Assembly: GCF_010730575.1 (NCBI RefSeq)
Contig: NZ_AP022614.1
Span: forward strand, 2,666,001 to 2,730,000
DNA length: 64,000 nucleotides
Source: Mycobacterium parmense
Lineage (GTDB): Bacteria > Actinomycetota > Actinomycetes > Mycobacteriales > Mycobacteriaceae
Reading direction: 5' to 3'
The notes beneath the pieces were generated by a model. The model made no database searches. It worked only from the letters and a program-made list of their open reading frames with translations, and was not told where the DNA came from. This document shows positions 54,327 through 63,164 of this stretch, piece by piece (position 1 is the first letter of the stretch; the number at the start of each line of letters is the position of its first letter). A program made the translations under genes and the position numbers.

Positions 54327-54891
54327 GCGGCCCCGGCGCCGGCCCCGTGAGCAGCCGGCGGATCACCGGAGATGCCCAGCGGCTGAGCTCCTCGCGGCTG
54401 AGGTTGGCGATCGGCGGGTTCACCAGTACGTACCGCGTCATGGCGAGGCCGATGACGAACGAGCCCGTCAATCCGATCCGCGCGACGGGGTGGTCCGGGG
54501 TGGCGGCGATGAGTTTCGGCGCGACCTGCGCGGCGAACACCCGCCGCAGGGCGCCGGACGCGATCTCGCTCGTCATCGCCGCCCGCAGCAGCGCCACGAA
54601 CGTCTCGTCCTGTTCCCAAACCGCGAAGAACCGCGGTAGCAGCAGGCCGGCGATGTCGCCGGGATCGACGCCCGACAGGTCCGGCAGGTCGATCGTGAAT
54701 TCGGCTGCCGCGGCGAACAGGTTCTGTTTGCTGCCGAAGTAGCGGATCACCATCGCCGCGTCCACGCCGACGTCCGCCGCCACGGCGCGCAGGGTGGTCC
54801 GGTCGTAGCCCTCCGCAGCGAAGCGGGTGCGCGCGGCCGCGAGGATGTCGGCTCGCGTCTGGCCGGCGTTGCGGGGTCTGGTGACGGGCAT
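54316..54891 (-). CDS. TetR-family regulator, tandem copy 2
   Basis: 191-aa TetR protein; helix-turn-helix TTLRAVAADVGVDAAMVIRYFGSKQNLFAAAA (about 32-63). It is a clear paralogue of the upstream neighbour across its full length (both share NAxQTRADILAAAR, RTTLRA(V/I)AADVGVDAA and PVARIGLTGSFVIGLA-like blocks). The start codon overlaps the neighbour's stop (TAATG). It converges with the C39-like gene, overlapping its end by 11 bp. Confidence 0.88.
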   Translation of the reverse strand: MPVTRPRNAGQTRADILAAARTRFAAEGYDRTTLRAVAADVGVDAAMVIRYFGSKQNLFAAAAEFTIDLPDLSGVDPGDIAGLLLPRFFAVWEQDETFVALLRAAMTSEIASGALRRVFAAQVAPKLIAATPDHPVARIGLTGSFVIGLAMTRYVLVNPPIANLSREELSRWASPVIRRLLTGPAPGPPNR

Positions 54892-55460
54892 TACGGCGGC
54901 GCCGGGCCGACCAGGAGCTGGCGGAACACCGGCCCGGCCCAGCGGCTGAGCTCGGCACGATCCAGCGCGGCGACGGGCGGGTTGGCGAGGACGGACCGCG
55001 TCGCGGCGAGGCCGATCACGAAGGCGTCGGTCAGCGCGACCCGTTGCGTGGGGTTGTCCGGGGTGATGGCCATCAGCGTCGGCGCGACGTGCCTGGCCAG
55101 CGTCTCATTGAGGGCGTCGGCCGCGACGCGGCTGGTCATCGCCGCGCGCAGCAGCGCGAGGAACGTGTGGTCGTCCTCCCACACCGCGAAGTAGCGCGGC
55201 AGCAGCATGTCGGCGATCTGCTCCGGCTCGGCGTGGGTCAAATCCGGTAGCTCGATGGTGAATTCGGTGGCGGTCGCGAACAGGTCCTGCTTGCTGCCGA
55301 AGTAGCGGATCACCAATGCCGCGTCCACGCCGACGTCGGCCGCGATCGCGCGCAGCGTGGTGCGTTCGAAACCTTCCGTCGCGAAACGCCGGCGCGCCGC
55401 CGCCAGGATGTCGGCGCGTGTCTGCGCGGCGTTGCGCGGCCTACCGGTAGCCATCGCCAA
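54891..55460 (-). CDS. TetR-family regulator, tandem copy 1
   Basis: 189-aa TetR protein; helix-turn-helix TTLRAIAADVGVDAALVIRYFGSKQDLFATAT (about 34-65). First of two coupled paralogues produced by tandem duplication; they may form heterodimers. Upstream lies an array of three GTCA-N8-TGA(C/A) sites, beyond which the mmpL relic and the type III PKS operon run in the other direction, so they probably control that operon. Confidence 0.88.
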   Translation of the reverse strand: MAMATGRPRNAAQTRADILAAARRRFATEGFERTTLRAIAADVGVDAALVIRYFGSKQDLFATATEFTIELPDLTHAEPEQIADMLLPRYFAVWEDDHTFLALLRAAMTSRVAADALNETLARHVAPTLMAITPDNPTQRVALTDAFVIGLAATRSVLANPPVAALDRAELSRWAGPVFRQLLVGPAPP

Positions 55461-55467
55461 ACTCTAT

Positions 55468-55548
55468 GTCAGCCACCGTTGACTTCTCGCACCCCACCCG
55501 CGTAAGGTCCAAGTCACCAATTGTTGACAAAAGTCACCGGTTGTTGAA
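55468..55548. promoter_or_regulatory. Three-site operator array GTCA-N8-TGA(C/A)
   Basis: Sites: GTCAGCCACCGTTGAC (55468-55483), GTCACCAATTGTTGAC (55513-55528, nearly perfect palindrome) and GTCACCGGTTGTTGAA (55533-55548). The last two are 20 bp apart (about two helical turns), the first 45 bp away. The two tandem TetR proteins are the natural candidates to bind. Confidence 0.6.
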
Positions 55549-55566
55549 TTCGGGTCTTGAGGACGG

Positions 55567-55950
55567 GTGGTCCCCATGGCATGCGGTATCCGGAGTTCGA
55601 GTGCCGCCATCCGCCCCGCGGCGACAGGCGAGGTGACCCGGCCGCTGAATGCCCTTGTCCGCAATGTGCTTTCGCTGACGTCGATGGACTACGAGGTGTT
55701 CGTCCTGTCCCGCAGCCGCGAATTCCGGCCGGCCGCGGGAGCGGCACAGCCGACGACGTTGAACCGGGCGCACAGCCGCGCCGTTAACGATGAGTGCGTC
55801 GCATCCGGTGTGGCGCAGGCCAGACGGGTGGTGACGAAGACGGCGCTGTTGCCGGCGTTCGTGCCCGCCCGGGCACCTGGTGCCGGTAGGCACCCCCAGG
55901 AATTCCCAGCGGCAATGGCGCCGGTCGGCCATTCACTCCAGGGAAGGTAG
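55567..55950 (+). pseudogene. Relic of an MmpL-family lipid exporter
   Basis: The frame retains disconnected pieces of the second transporter half of MmpL: GEVTRPLNALVRNVLSLT, MDYEVFVLSRSREF (the conserved MDYEVF-loop) and NDECVASGVAQARRVVTKTALLPAFV (normally ...VVTAAALL.AFVF). About 55 residues are missing between the first two, and an unrelated frame-shifted stretch separates the last two. Intact MmpL proteins are about 950 aa. It abuts the type III PKS gene (5 bp), suggesting that a lipid exporter once belonged to that cluster. Confidence 0.6.
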
Positions 55951-55955
55951 AAAAA

Positions 55956-57050
55956 ATGTCGCACAAGACCTTTCAGACTCACAACGCCGGCGGCGTGATC
56001 GTGGGCGTCCAGGGCGCCCTGCCGCCCAACCGCTACACCCAGAGCGAGATCACCGACACCCTCGCGACGCTCCCGGCGTTCGGCGCCTGCGGGGACGTGC
56101 TGCGCAAGCTGCACGCCAGTTCGAAGGTGAACAGTCGCTACCTGGCGTTGCCGCTCGAGCGCTACCCCGCGCTGACCGACTTCGGCGAGGCCAACGACGT
56201 CTACATCGAGACGGCGGTCGAGCTCGGCAGCCGGGCGATCACGGACGCCCTGGACGAGGCGGGCCTGCGTCCGCAGGACGTCGACGTGATCTTCTCCACG
56301 ACCGTCACCGGCATCGCGGCGCCCTCGGTGGAGGCGCGCATCGCTACGCGGATCGGCCTTCGGCCGGATGTGCGCCGCGTGCCCATGTTCGGTCTCGGAT
56401 GCGTCGCCGGCGCCGCCGGGGTGGCCCGGCTGCACGACTACCTGCGCGGCGCACCCGACGACGTCGCCGTCCTGCTCTCCGTCGAATTGTGTTCGCTCAC
56501 CTTCCCCGCCGCCACCGCCTCGGTCGCCGGGCTCGTCGGAACCGCCCTGTTCGGTGACGGCGCGGCCGCGGTGGTCGCCGCCGGAAGCCGTCGCGCGGAG
56601 AAGATCCACGCCGCGGGGCCGGAGATCCTCGGATCGCGCAGCCACCTGTATCCGGACTCCCAGGCCACGATGGGCTGGAACATCGGCTCCAACGGATTCG
56701 GGCTCATCCTCTCCCCCGACGTCCCGGCCATCGTCGAGCGATACCTCAATGCCGATGTGACGCAGTTCCTTTCCTCGTACGGCATCGACATCGTCGACAT
56801 CGGCGCGTGGGTGAGCCACCCCGGCGGCCCGAAGGTCATCGAGTCGATCGTGGCGTCGCTCGGGCTGCCCGAGGACGCGCTGGAGCTGACGTGGCGATCG
56901 CTGAGCGAGGTCGGCAACCTTTCGTCTTCCTCGGTGCTGCACGTGTTGCGTGACACGATCGCCAAGCAGCCGGCCACCGGCAGCCCGGGCCTCATGATGG
57001 CCATGGGGCCGGGCTTCTGCTCCGAACTCGTGATGCTGCGCTGGCGATGA
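55956..57050 (+). CDS. Type III polyketide synthase
   Basis: 364-aa chalcone-synthase-like homodimeric ketosynthase. The catalytic triad is visible: Cys in [15 protein letters not shown] (about 149), His in [13 protein letters not shown] (about 287) and Asn in [13 protein letters not shown] (about 320); GFGP-like loop appears as [15 protein letters not shown]. It condenses an acyl-CoA starter with malonyl or methylmalonyl-CoA to pyrones or alkylresorcinols. It is followed by an ICMT-type methyltransferase and a flavoprotein, as in the Streptomyces srsABC phenolic-lipid operon. The ATG at 55956 has GGGAAGG upstream. Confidence 0.92.
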   Translation: MSHKTFQTHNAGGVIVGVQGALPPNRYTQSEITDTLATLPAFGACGDVLRKLHASSKVNSRYLALPLERYPALTDFGEANDVYIETAVELGSRAITDALDEAGLRPQDVDVIFSTTVTGIAAPSVEARIATRIGLRPDVRRVPMFGLGCVAGAAGVARLHDYLRGAPDDVAVLLSVELCSLTFPAATASVAGLVGTALFGDGAAAVVAAGSRRAEKIHAAGPEILGSRSHLYPDSQATMGWNIGSNGFGLILSPDVPAIVERYLNADVTQFLSSYGIDIVDIGAWVSHPGGPKVIESIVASLGLPEDALELTWRSLSEVGNLSSSSVLHVLRDTIAKQPATGSPGLMMAMGPGFCSELVMLRWR

Positions 57051-57057
57051 TCGCGCG

Positions 57058-57567
57058 ATGAGTTGGTATGCGCTGTTGATCGGCGCGGTCGCCGCGGAGC
57101 GACTCGCCGAAATGGTCGTCGCCGAACGTCACCGCACCGTGAGCCGGGCGCGCGGGGGGGTCGAGTTCGGGGCGGGCCACTACCCGGTGATGGTCGCCCT
57201 GCACGCCGGCCTGCTGGCCGGTTGCCTGGCCGAGCCCGTTGCGTTGCACCGGCCGTTCGTCGCGGCGCTGGGCTGGCCGATGCTCGCGATCGTGGTCGCC
57301 GCCCAGGCGCTGCGCTGGTGGTGCATCCGCACGCTGGACTACCGGTGGAACACCCGCGTGATCGTGATACCGGGCGACGCCCGGATCACCGGCGGGCCGT
57401 ACCGATTCATGTCGCACCCGAACTACCTGGCGGTGATCGTCGAGGGGTGCGCGCTGCCGTTGGTGCACAGCGCGTACATCACCGCCCTGGTCTTCTCGGT
57501 GCTCAACGCGTCGCTCTTGAGGACGCGGCTCAACACCGAGACCGCGGCGCTGGCAAACCTGACATGA
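57058..57567 (+). CDS. Isoprenylcysteine carboxyl methyltransferase-family membrane methyltransferase
   Basis: 169-aa ICMT-type membrane protein with about four hydrophobic segments (WYALLIGAVAAERLAEMVV, YPVMVALHAGLLAGCLAEP, LGWPMLAIVVAAQALRWWCI). The conserved cofactor region is VIPGDARITGGPYRFMSHPNYLAVIVEGCALPLVHSAY, with the NTR..GPY+..HPNY signature. In SrsB-like members this domain methylates phenolic lipid hydroxyls made by type III PKS. It lies 7 bp after the PKS gene, and its stop overlaps the flavoprotein start (ATGA). Confidence 0.88.
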   Translation: MSWYALLIGAVAAERLAEMVVAERHRTVSRARGGVEFGAGHYPVMVALHAGLLAGCLAEPVALHRPFVAALGWPMLAIVVAAQALRWWCIRTLDYRWNTRVIVIPGDARITGGPYRFMSHPNYLAVIVEGCALPLVHSAYITALVFSVLNASLLRTRLNTETAALANLT

Positions 57568-58580
57568 TCGACCTCCTCGTCGTCGGCGGCGGCCCGGCCG
57601 GGCTGGCCACCGCCGTGCACGGCGCCCGGGCCGGGCTCGAGGTGGTGGTCGTCGAGCGGCGCAGCGGGGTGATCGACAAGGCCTGCGGTGAGGGGCTGAT
57701 GCCCCACACCCTGCGGCACCTGGAACGCCTGGGGGTGCATCCGCACGGCAAACCGATCCGCGGAATCAGTTACCGGGACGGCAGCAGGCACGCCGACGCG
57801 CCGTTTCGCCACGGCGCCGGGCGCGGCGTCCGCAGGACGGTGTTGCACGGAGCGCTCCTGGACGCGGCCGCCGATGCGGGCGTACGGATCTGCCACGACG
57901 AGGCCCCTGACATCACCCAGGACGCCGGATCGATCGGTGCGGGGCGCTGGCGGGCGCGCTACCTCGCCGCGGCCGATGGCCTGCATTCCCCCATCCGCCG
58001 ATCCCTGGGCCTCGAGCAGCCGAGCCCGGGTCCGCGCCGGTGGGGCATCCGCCGGCACGTGCGCGTCGCGCCGTGGTCAGACCATGTGGAAGTGCACTGG
58101 GCGCAGGGCGCCGAGGCGTACGTGACCCCGATCGCCGACGACTGCGTGGGCGTGGCGATCCTGACGTCGCGTCGCGGCGGCTTCGACCGGCACCTCGCGG
58201 AATTCCCCGGCCTAAGCGACCGGATCGCGGGGTCGCCGCACGAACCGGACCGGGCCGCGGGCCCGCTGCGGCAGAAGGTATCGAGCCGCAGGGCGGGGCG
58301 GGTCCTGCTGGTCGGCGACGCCGCGGGCTACATCGACGCGTTGACCGGCGAGGGGCTGGGCCTGGCATTCGGCGCGGCAGAGCTGCTGGTGAAATCCGTT
58401 GTCGCGGAACGGCCGGACACCTACGACCGGCAGTGGCGCCAGATGACGCGGCGCTATCGGCTGTTGACCGCCGCCCTGCTGCACGCGAGTGCGAGCACGC
58501 GCACGCGGTCGGGCATCGTGCCCGCCGCCGCCGCGATGCCGAGCGTGTTCACCGGCGTCGTCAATCTGCTGGCCCGGTAG
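57564..58580 (+). CDS. FAD-dependent monooxygenase/geranylgeranyl-reductase-like flavoprotein
   Basis: 338-aa group A-type flavoprotein: GxGxxG motif DLLVVGGGPAGLATAVHGARAG (about 3-24), KACGEGLMP, RRTVLHGALLDAA (the RxxL element), DG motif AADGLHSPIRRSLGL and GD motif VLLVGDAAGYIDALTGEGLGLAFGAAELL (about 250-278). In the srsABC-type pathway the corresponding enzyme hydroxylates alkylresorcinols to quinone precursors; that role is inferred from context. The ATG at 57564 overlaps the methyltransferase stop. Confidence 0.88.
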   Translation: MIDLLVVGGGPAGLATAVHGARAGLEVVVVERRSGVIDKACGEGLMPHTLRHLERLGVHPHGKPIRGISYRDGSRHADAPFRHGAGRGVRRTVLHGALLDAAADAGVRICHDEAPDITQDAGSIGAGRWRARYLAAADGLHSPIRRSLGLEQPSPGPRRWGIRRHVRVAPWSDHVEVHWAQGAEAYVTPIADDCVGVAILTSRRGGFDRHLAEFPGLSDRIAGSPHEPDRAAGPLRQKVSSRRAGRVLLVGDAAGYIDALTGEGLGLAFGAAELLVKSVVAERPDTYDRQWRQMTRRYRLLTAALLHASASTRTRSGIVPAAAAMPSVFTGVVNLLAR

Positions 58581-58758
58581 CACAGGGCGCGCGGCGATCA
58601 GCCGCAACGCCGTTTCGTTGCCTCGTCGTGGACGCCCGTTCACGTGGCGGACGTCAGTTGCGTGCCTGATGTGCAAACACCGCTGCCAGACTGACGACCT
58701 GCGCGCCGGCGACCACGTCGGTATGGTGCTGCCAAGGCTCTAGGGAATAGGACTCGCG

Positions 58759-61281
58759 ATGACCGATGTCGACCAGACACCCCCCGACGGAATGTCCCCC
58801 AACAGTCCCACCCGAGCCGATCTGGTCGAGCACTCCCGCACGGGCATGAGCGCACCGGCACTGCAGCGGGCGATCACCGACCACCTGCGCTACTCGATCG
58901 GCCGCCCGGCGGCGGCCCTTCGGCCCGAGCACTACTACCGGGCGCTTGCGCTGGCGGTGCGCGACCGGATGCAGGACCGCCGCGTCGCGTCGACGCAGAC
59001 CTCACTTGACTTGGGCCGCAAGGTGACCTGTTACCTGTCGGCGGAATTCCTGATGGGCCCGCAGCTGGGCAACAACCTGCTGAACCTGCGCATGGAACGC
59101 GCGGCGAAGGCCGCCCTGGCGGCGATGGGCCAGGATCTCGACGAGGTACTGGCCTGCGAGGCGGAACCGGGCCTGGGCAACGGCGGCCTCGGCAGGCTCG
59201 CGGCGTGCTACCTCGACTCGCTGGCCACCCTCGAGCGCCCGGCGATCGGCTACGGAATCCGTTACGAATTCGGCATCTTCAATCAGGAGATTCACGACGG
59301 CTGGCAGGTCGAGAAGACCGACAACTGGCTGGTCAACGGAAACCCTTGGGAAATAGCCAAACCCGACGTCAACTATCTGGTCAAGTGGGGCGGCTACGCG
59401 GAGCACTACACCGATGAGGCCGGTAACGACCGCGCCCGGTGGGTGCCCGGGCGGCTGTTGAAGGGCGTCGCGTACGACACGCCCATCCAGGGCTACGGCG
59501 TGAACACCTGCAACGTGCTGACCCTGTGGAGCGCGCGGGCCGTCGAGTCCTTCGCGCTGGAGGCCTTCAACACCGGCGACTACTACAAGGCGGTCGAGGA
59601 CGAGGTGACCTCGGAGACGGTCACCAAGGTGCTCTACCCCAACGACGAGCCGGAGGCCGGCAAGCGGCTGCGCCTGCTGCAGCAGTACTTCTTCGTGTCG
59701 TGCTCGCTGCAGCACGTGCTGCACATCATGGACGACCTCGCCGACGCCGGGGTCAGGGAGCTGCCCCAGCGATTCGCGTTGCAGCTCAACGACACCCACC
59801 CGTCCGTGGCGGTCGCCGAACTGATGCGGCTGCTGGTCGACGAGCGCGACCTGGGCTGGGACGAGGCGTGGGAGATCACGGTCGCGACGTTCGGCTACAC
59901 CAACCACACCCTGCTGCCCGAGGCGCTCGAGACCTGGCCGCTGGAGATGTTCGCCGAATCGTTGCCCCGGCACCTCGAGATCGTCTACGAGATCAACCAC
60001 CGCTTCCTCGACGAGGTGCGTGCCCGGTTCCCCGGTGACGGGAACCGGTTGCGCCGGATGTCGATCATCGGTGAGGACGGCAAGAAGAACGTCCGCATGG
60101 CTCATCTGGCGACCGTCGGCAGCCACGCCATCAACGGTGTCGCGGCGCTGCACTCCGAACTGCTGAAATCCAGTGTGCTCAAGGACTTCTACGAGATGTG
60201 GCCGGAGCGGTTCAGCAACAAGACCAACGGCGTCACGCCGCGCCGCTTCCTGGCCCTGGCCAACCCCGGCCTGCGGGAACTTTTGGACCGCACCGTCGGC
60301 GAGGGCTGGTTGACCGACCTGAGCCGCCTGCGCGGCCTCGAGGCGTTCGTGGACGACACCTCCTTCCGCGCCCAGTGGCACGACATCAAGCGCGCCAACA
60401 AAGCGCGCCTGGCCAAGTACGTCAACGCGGTGGCCGGTGTCGAGCTGAATCCGGACTGGATGTTCGACGTCCAGGTCAAACGGATCCACGAGTACAAGCG
60501 TCAGCACCTCAACGTCCTGCACATCGTCGCGCTCTACCAGCGGCTCAAGCAGAACCCGGGCCTGTCGATCCCGCAGCGCGCCTTCATCTTCGGCGGCAAG
60601 GCCGCCCCCGGTTACTTCATGGCCAAGCGGATCATCAAGCTGATCAACGCGGTCGGGGAGACCGTCAACGCCGACCCGGAGGTCAACCGGTTCCTGAAGG
60701 TGGTCTTCGTGCCGAACTTCAGCGTCAAGAACGCGCACATGATCTACCCGGCCGCCGACCTCTCCGAACAGATCTCGACCGCAGGCAAGGAAGCCTCGGG
60801 GACGGGGAACATGAAGTTCATGATCAACGGCGCCCTGACCATCGGCACGCTCGACGGGGCCAACGTCGAGATGCGCGAGGAGGTGGGACCCGAGAACTTC
60901 TTCCTGTTCGGTCTGACCGAGCAGGAGGTCGAATCGACCAAGGCACGGGGGTACTCTCCGGCAGACTGGATCGACTGCGACGACGAGCTGCGCGGGGCGC
61001 TGGACCTGATCGCGGGCGGGACGTTCTCGCACGGCGACACCGACGTGTTCCGGCCGCTGGTGGACAACCTGCGCTACGACGACCCGTTCCTGGTGTGCGC
61101 CGACTTCGCGTCCTACATCAACTGTCAGGACCGGGTGGGCGCCGCGTGGCAGGACAAGGATGCGTGGACGAAGATGTCGATCCTGAACACCGCGCGCAGC
61201 GGCAAGTTCTCCTCGGACCGCGCCATCGCCGAGTATTGCGACGACATCTGGAAGGTGTGGCCGCTGACCGTCAAGACCTGA
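58759..61281 (+). CDS. glgP: Glycogen/maltodextrin phosphorylase
   Basis: 840-aa PLP-dependent alpha-glucan phosphorylase of the classic GlgP/MalP/muscle type, which releases glucose-1-phosphate from glycogen or maltodextrins. Motifs are LAACYLDSLATLERPAIGYGIRYEFGIFNQEI, QLNDTHPSVAVAELMRLLVDE and the PLP-site EASGTGNMKFMINGALTIGTLDGANVEM with the Schiff-base Lys (about 690). Length matches E. coli GlgP (815) closely. M. tuberculosis GlgP (Rv1328) lies elsewhere in its genome, so orthology is not claimed. The ATG follows a moderate site (AGGGAATAGG). Confidence 0.93.
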   Translation: MTDVDQTPPDGMSPNSPTRADLVEHSRTGMSAPALQRAITDHLRYSIGRPAAALRPEHYYRALALAVRDRMQDRRVASTQTSLDLGRKVTCYLSAEFLMGPQLGNNLLNLRMERAAKAALAAMGQDLDEVLACEAEPGLGNGGLGRLAACYLDSLATLERPAIGYGIRYEFGIFNQEIHDGWQVEKTDNWLVNGNPWEIAKPDVNYLVKWGGYAEHYTDEAGNDRARWVPGRLLKGVAYDTPIQGYGVNTCNVLTLWSARAVESFALEAFNTGDYYKAVEDEVTSETVTKVLYPNDEPEAGKRLRLLQQYFFVSCSLQHVLHIMDDLADAGVRELPQRFALQLNDTHPSVAVAELMRLLVDERDLGWDEAWEITVATFGYTNHTLLPEALETWPLEMFAESLPRHLEIVYEINHRFLDEVRARFPGDGNRLRRMSIIGEDGKKNVRMAHLATVGSHAINGVAALHSELLKSSVLKDFYEMWPERFSNKTNGVTPRRFLALANPGLRELLDRTVGEGWLTDLSRLRGLEAFVDDTSFRAQWHDIKRANKARLAKYVNAVAGVELNPDWMFDVQVKRIHEYKRQHLNVLHIVALYQRLKQNPGLSIPQRAFIFGGKAAPGYFMAKRIIKLINAVGETVNADPEVNRFLKVVFVPNFSVKNAHMIYPAADLSEQISTAGKEASGTGNMKFMINGALTIGTLDGANVEMREEVGPENFFLFGLTEQEVESTKARGYSPADWIDCDDELRGALDLIAGGTFSHGDTDVFRPLVDNLRYDDPFLVCADFASYINCQDRVGAAWQDKDAWTKMSILNTARSGKFSSDRAIAEYCDDIWKVWPLTVKT

Positions 61282-61351
61282 AATCGGACGCCTCGCCCGT
61301 CCCCCGCCCACCGCGGCGGGCCTACACTGGCCGGCGCGAGGAGGAGGGCCG

Positions 61352-61621
61352 TTGCGCACGACGATTGCCGCCTGCGGGCTGATCGGGCTGGCTTGGCTGT
61401 TCGGCGCCGGTATCGCCCGGGCCGACGGCGACAGGGAGAAGGAGGCCTGCGCGTTGATGGACGACCCCGCGGGACCGCAATCGGGCTACTCACCGGCCGA
61501 ATACGCCTTCATGATGCTGCGCGCCAAGATGTCGGCGCAGGCCGCCCGGGACCTGCTCTCAGAGGCGACGTACGACTTGTGCCCCAACCACATCACCGAC
61601 CTGCCGGCCGGCTGGCGGTAG
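61352..61621 (+). CDS. Small secreted DUF732-like protein
   Basis: 89-aa exported protein with a TTG start preceded by GAGGAGG. The signal peptide ends AGIARA-D (about residue 24). The mature part has a Cys pair (EACALMDD and YDLCPNH) and YSPAEYAFMMLRAKMSAQAARDLLSEATYDLCP, the DUF732 pattern. No catalytic motif. A second member of this family lies at 3191-3580. Confidence 0.8.
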   Translation: MRTTIAACGLIGLAWLFGAGIARADGDREKEACALMDDPAGPQSGYSPAEYAFMMLRAKMSAQAARDLLSEATYDLCPNHITDLPAGWR

Positions 61622-61640
61622 ACCTGGAGCCCTCCTCGCG

Positions 61641-61919
61641 TCAGCCCTTCTCGCTGGCGATGTAGACGGAGACGTACCCGATCGGGATGCCGGTGCGGGT
61701 CGCGATGCAACGCCGCGCCGCCATCTCGACCGCGGCCCGGCGGCTCGCGCGGGTGAATCCGCCGATTTCGGGAATCCGGACCGTCCATCCGTCCGTGCCG
61801 CGGGTGACTTCGATGTCGAAGCACTGGCCGACGGTGAGGCGGTTCATCCGGTTGGCGACACGCTGGGTGCGGACGTTGCGCAAGACATGAGGGCGCCGCA
61901 GGGCGGGCTGACTGGGCAT
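61641..61919 (-). CDS. HicB-like small protein
   Basis: 92-aa protein; the ATG at 61919 has AGGAA 6-7 nt upstream. After an Arg-rich N-terminus (PALRRPHVLRNVRTQRV), the segment FDIEVTRGTDGWTVRIPEIGGFTRASRRAAVEMAARRCIA resembles the partially degraded RNase-H-like fold of HicB antitoxins (xxEVxxDGxWWxVxxPELxGxxTxA). No HicA toxin gene lies beside it, so it may be an orphan or regulatory protein. A longer in-frame start at 62024 lacks a ribosome site. Confidence 0.6.
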   Translation of the reverse strand: MPSQPALRRPHVLRNVRTQRVANRMNRLTVGQCFDIEVTRGTDGWTVRIPEIGGFTRASRRAAVEMAARRCIATRTGIPIGYVSVYIASEKG

Positions 61920-62037
61920 AGCTGCTTCCTGAATCGACGACGAACCGCGGGCAAGACTAATCCCAGTCGCGGCAAGATGCCTAATCGGGTGCAGCCGGCT
62001 TCCGTTTCGTAATGTCTCCGGCACCGCAGCGAAACCT

Positions 62038-62178
62038 ATGGTCGGTGCTGTGAAGCCGGAGACGTCCGGGGACTCCGCCTCGAGCTCCGGTCAACGCGGG
62101 CGGCCGCGCCGGCTCAATCGCGAGCTGATCCTGTCGGCCGGGCTTCAGCCGGCGCCCTTGCCGTTGTCGACCCGGTAA
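62038..62178 (+). pseudogene. Truncated TetR regulator (N-terminal fragment)
   Basis: The frame MVGAVKPETSGDSASSSGQR then GRPRRLNRELILSA is the typical extreme N-terminus of a TetR protein (GRPRR-LxREQILxAAL). Homology stops at about 62142, where the sequence becomes the antisense of the SDR 3-prime end and the frame closes at 62178. The helix-turn-helix and ligand domain are gone. The junction with the SDR end marks a deletion that fused two genes. Confidence 0.6.
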
Positions 62179-62885
62179 ACGGCGCCGTGGACGGCGGCCG
62201 CGTCATCGCCGGCCAGGAACGCGATGACGTTGGCCACGTCGGCCGGCGCCATCATGCCGCGCGGCGAGGCCGTGCGCAGGATCAGGTCGAAGTTCGGGTT
62301 CTCGGGGGCACTGAACTGTTCGATCTGCGGGGTCAGCATGCCGCCCGGACACACCGCGTTGACGCGCAACCGGTCTGCGGTGTACTCCACGGCCAGCGCG
62401 CGCGTGAGACCGATCAGCCCATGCTTGGCGGCGCAGTAGCCGGCCGAGTAGGCCTGCCCCTCGACCCCGGCGATCGAGCTGACGTTGACGATGTTGCCGC
62501 CTCGCTCCAGCAGATGCGGCAGCGCGGCCCGGCACAGGTAGAACGGCCCGTTCAGGTTGACCGCCAGGTCCTGCGCCCAGTCGTCGTCGGTCATCGACTC
62601 CGTCCGGCGCATCTGGTGTCGCCCGGCGATATTCACCAAGACGTCCAGTCCGCCCCACTCGCGAACGCACCGCTGCACCGCCTCCCCGCACGCCCGGGCC
62701 GACGCGACATCCGCCGATGCGTACGAACCGGGCTGCACGTCGGCGAAGACCTCGGCCAGACGTGCGGCATCCCGGCCTATCCCGAATACGGTTGCGCCCA
62801 GGCGGGAGAACAGCCGGGCCGTCTCGGCGCCCAGGCCCGACGAGGCTCCGGTCACCAATGCGATCTTGCCCCGTAGTACCGACAT
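62145..62885 (-). CDS. Short-chain dehydrogenase
   Basis: 246-aa SDR: VTGASSGLGAETARLF (about 12-27), Arg after the second strand (GIGRDAAR, NADP tendency), LVNIAGRHQM, NVSSIAGVEGQAYSAGYCAAKHGLIGLTRALAVEY with Ser, Tyr and Lys, and VCPGGMLTPQIEQF. Terminal VYRVDNGKGAG. Substrate unknown. The 3-prime end overlaps a TetR relic, so the last residues may have been changed by that rearrangement; the length is nonetheless normal. Confidence 0.87.
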   Translation of the reverse strand: MSVLRGKIALVTGASSGLGAETARLFSRLGATVFGIGRDAARLAEVFADVQPGSYASADVASARACGEAVQRCVREWGGLDVLVNIAGRHQMRRTESMTDDDWAQDLAVNLNGPFYLCRAALPHLLERGGNIVNVSSIAGVEGQAYSAGYCAAKHGLIGLTRALAVEYTADRLRVNAVCPGGMLTPQIEQFSAPENPNFDLILRTASPRGMMAPADVANVIAFLAGDDAAAVHGAVYRVDNGKGAG

Positions 62886-62894
62886 ACCGCGGCC

Positions 62895-63164
62895 CTAGTA
62901 CGACCGGGCCCGTGCGGCGCCGCCAGGCAACAGGTGCAGCGGGACAACGAGTTTGACGACGTCGGGCAGCAGCCGGCCGATCCGGGCGCTGCGCTGGACA
63001 CGGCGCGCGGTCACCAGCACGAGCAGGCTGATCGCCAGCCTGCCCAGCGCGACTCGGCTGGTGCGTTTGCGCCAGGTGACCCGCGGCGTGCCGGCGCGCC
63101 GCCCGAAGTAGTAGCCCACCGCCGTTGCCGTCGCGAGCGCGGCGATTGCCGCCAGCAACATCAT
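62895..63164 (-). CDS. Small membrane protein, unknown function
   Basis: 89-aa protein with one N-terminal hydrophobic helix (MMLLAAIAALATATAVGYYFG), a basic stretch (RRAGTPRVTWRKRTSRVAL), a second hydrophobic helix (GRLAISLLVLVTARRV) and an amphipathic tail. Family not recognised. It lies 9 bp before the SDR start on the same strand and is probably co-transcribed. The ATG has no strong ribosome site. Confidence 0.6.
   Translation of the reverse strand: MMLLAAIAALATATAVGYYFGRRAGTPRVTWRKRTSRVALGRLAISLLVLVTARRVQRSARIGRLLPDVVKLVVPLHLLPGGAARARSY

Noticed and set aside
55534..55932. 132-codon minus-strand frame in the TetR-PKS intergenic region
   Set aside because: No motif or ribosome site; the opposite strand carries recognisable MmpL fragments.
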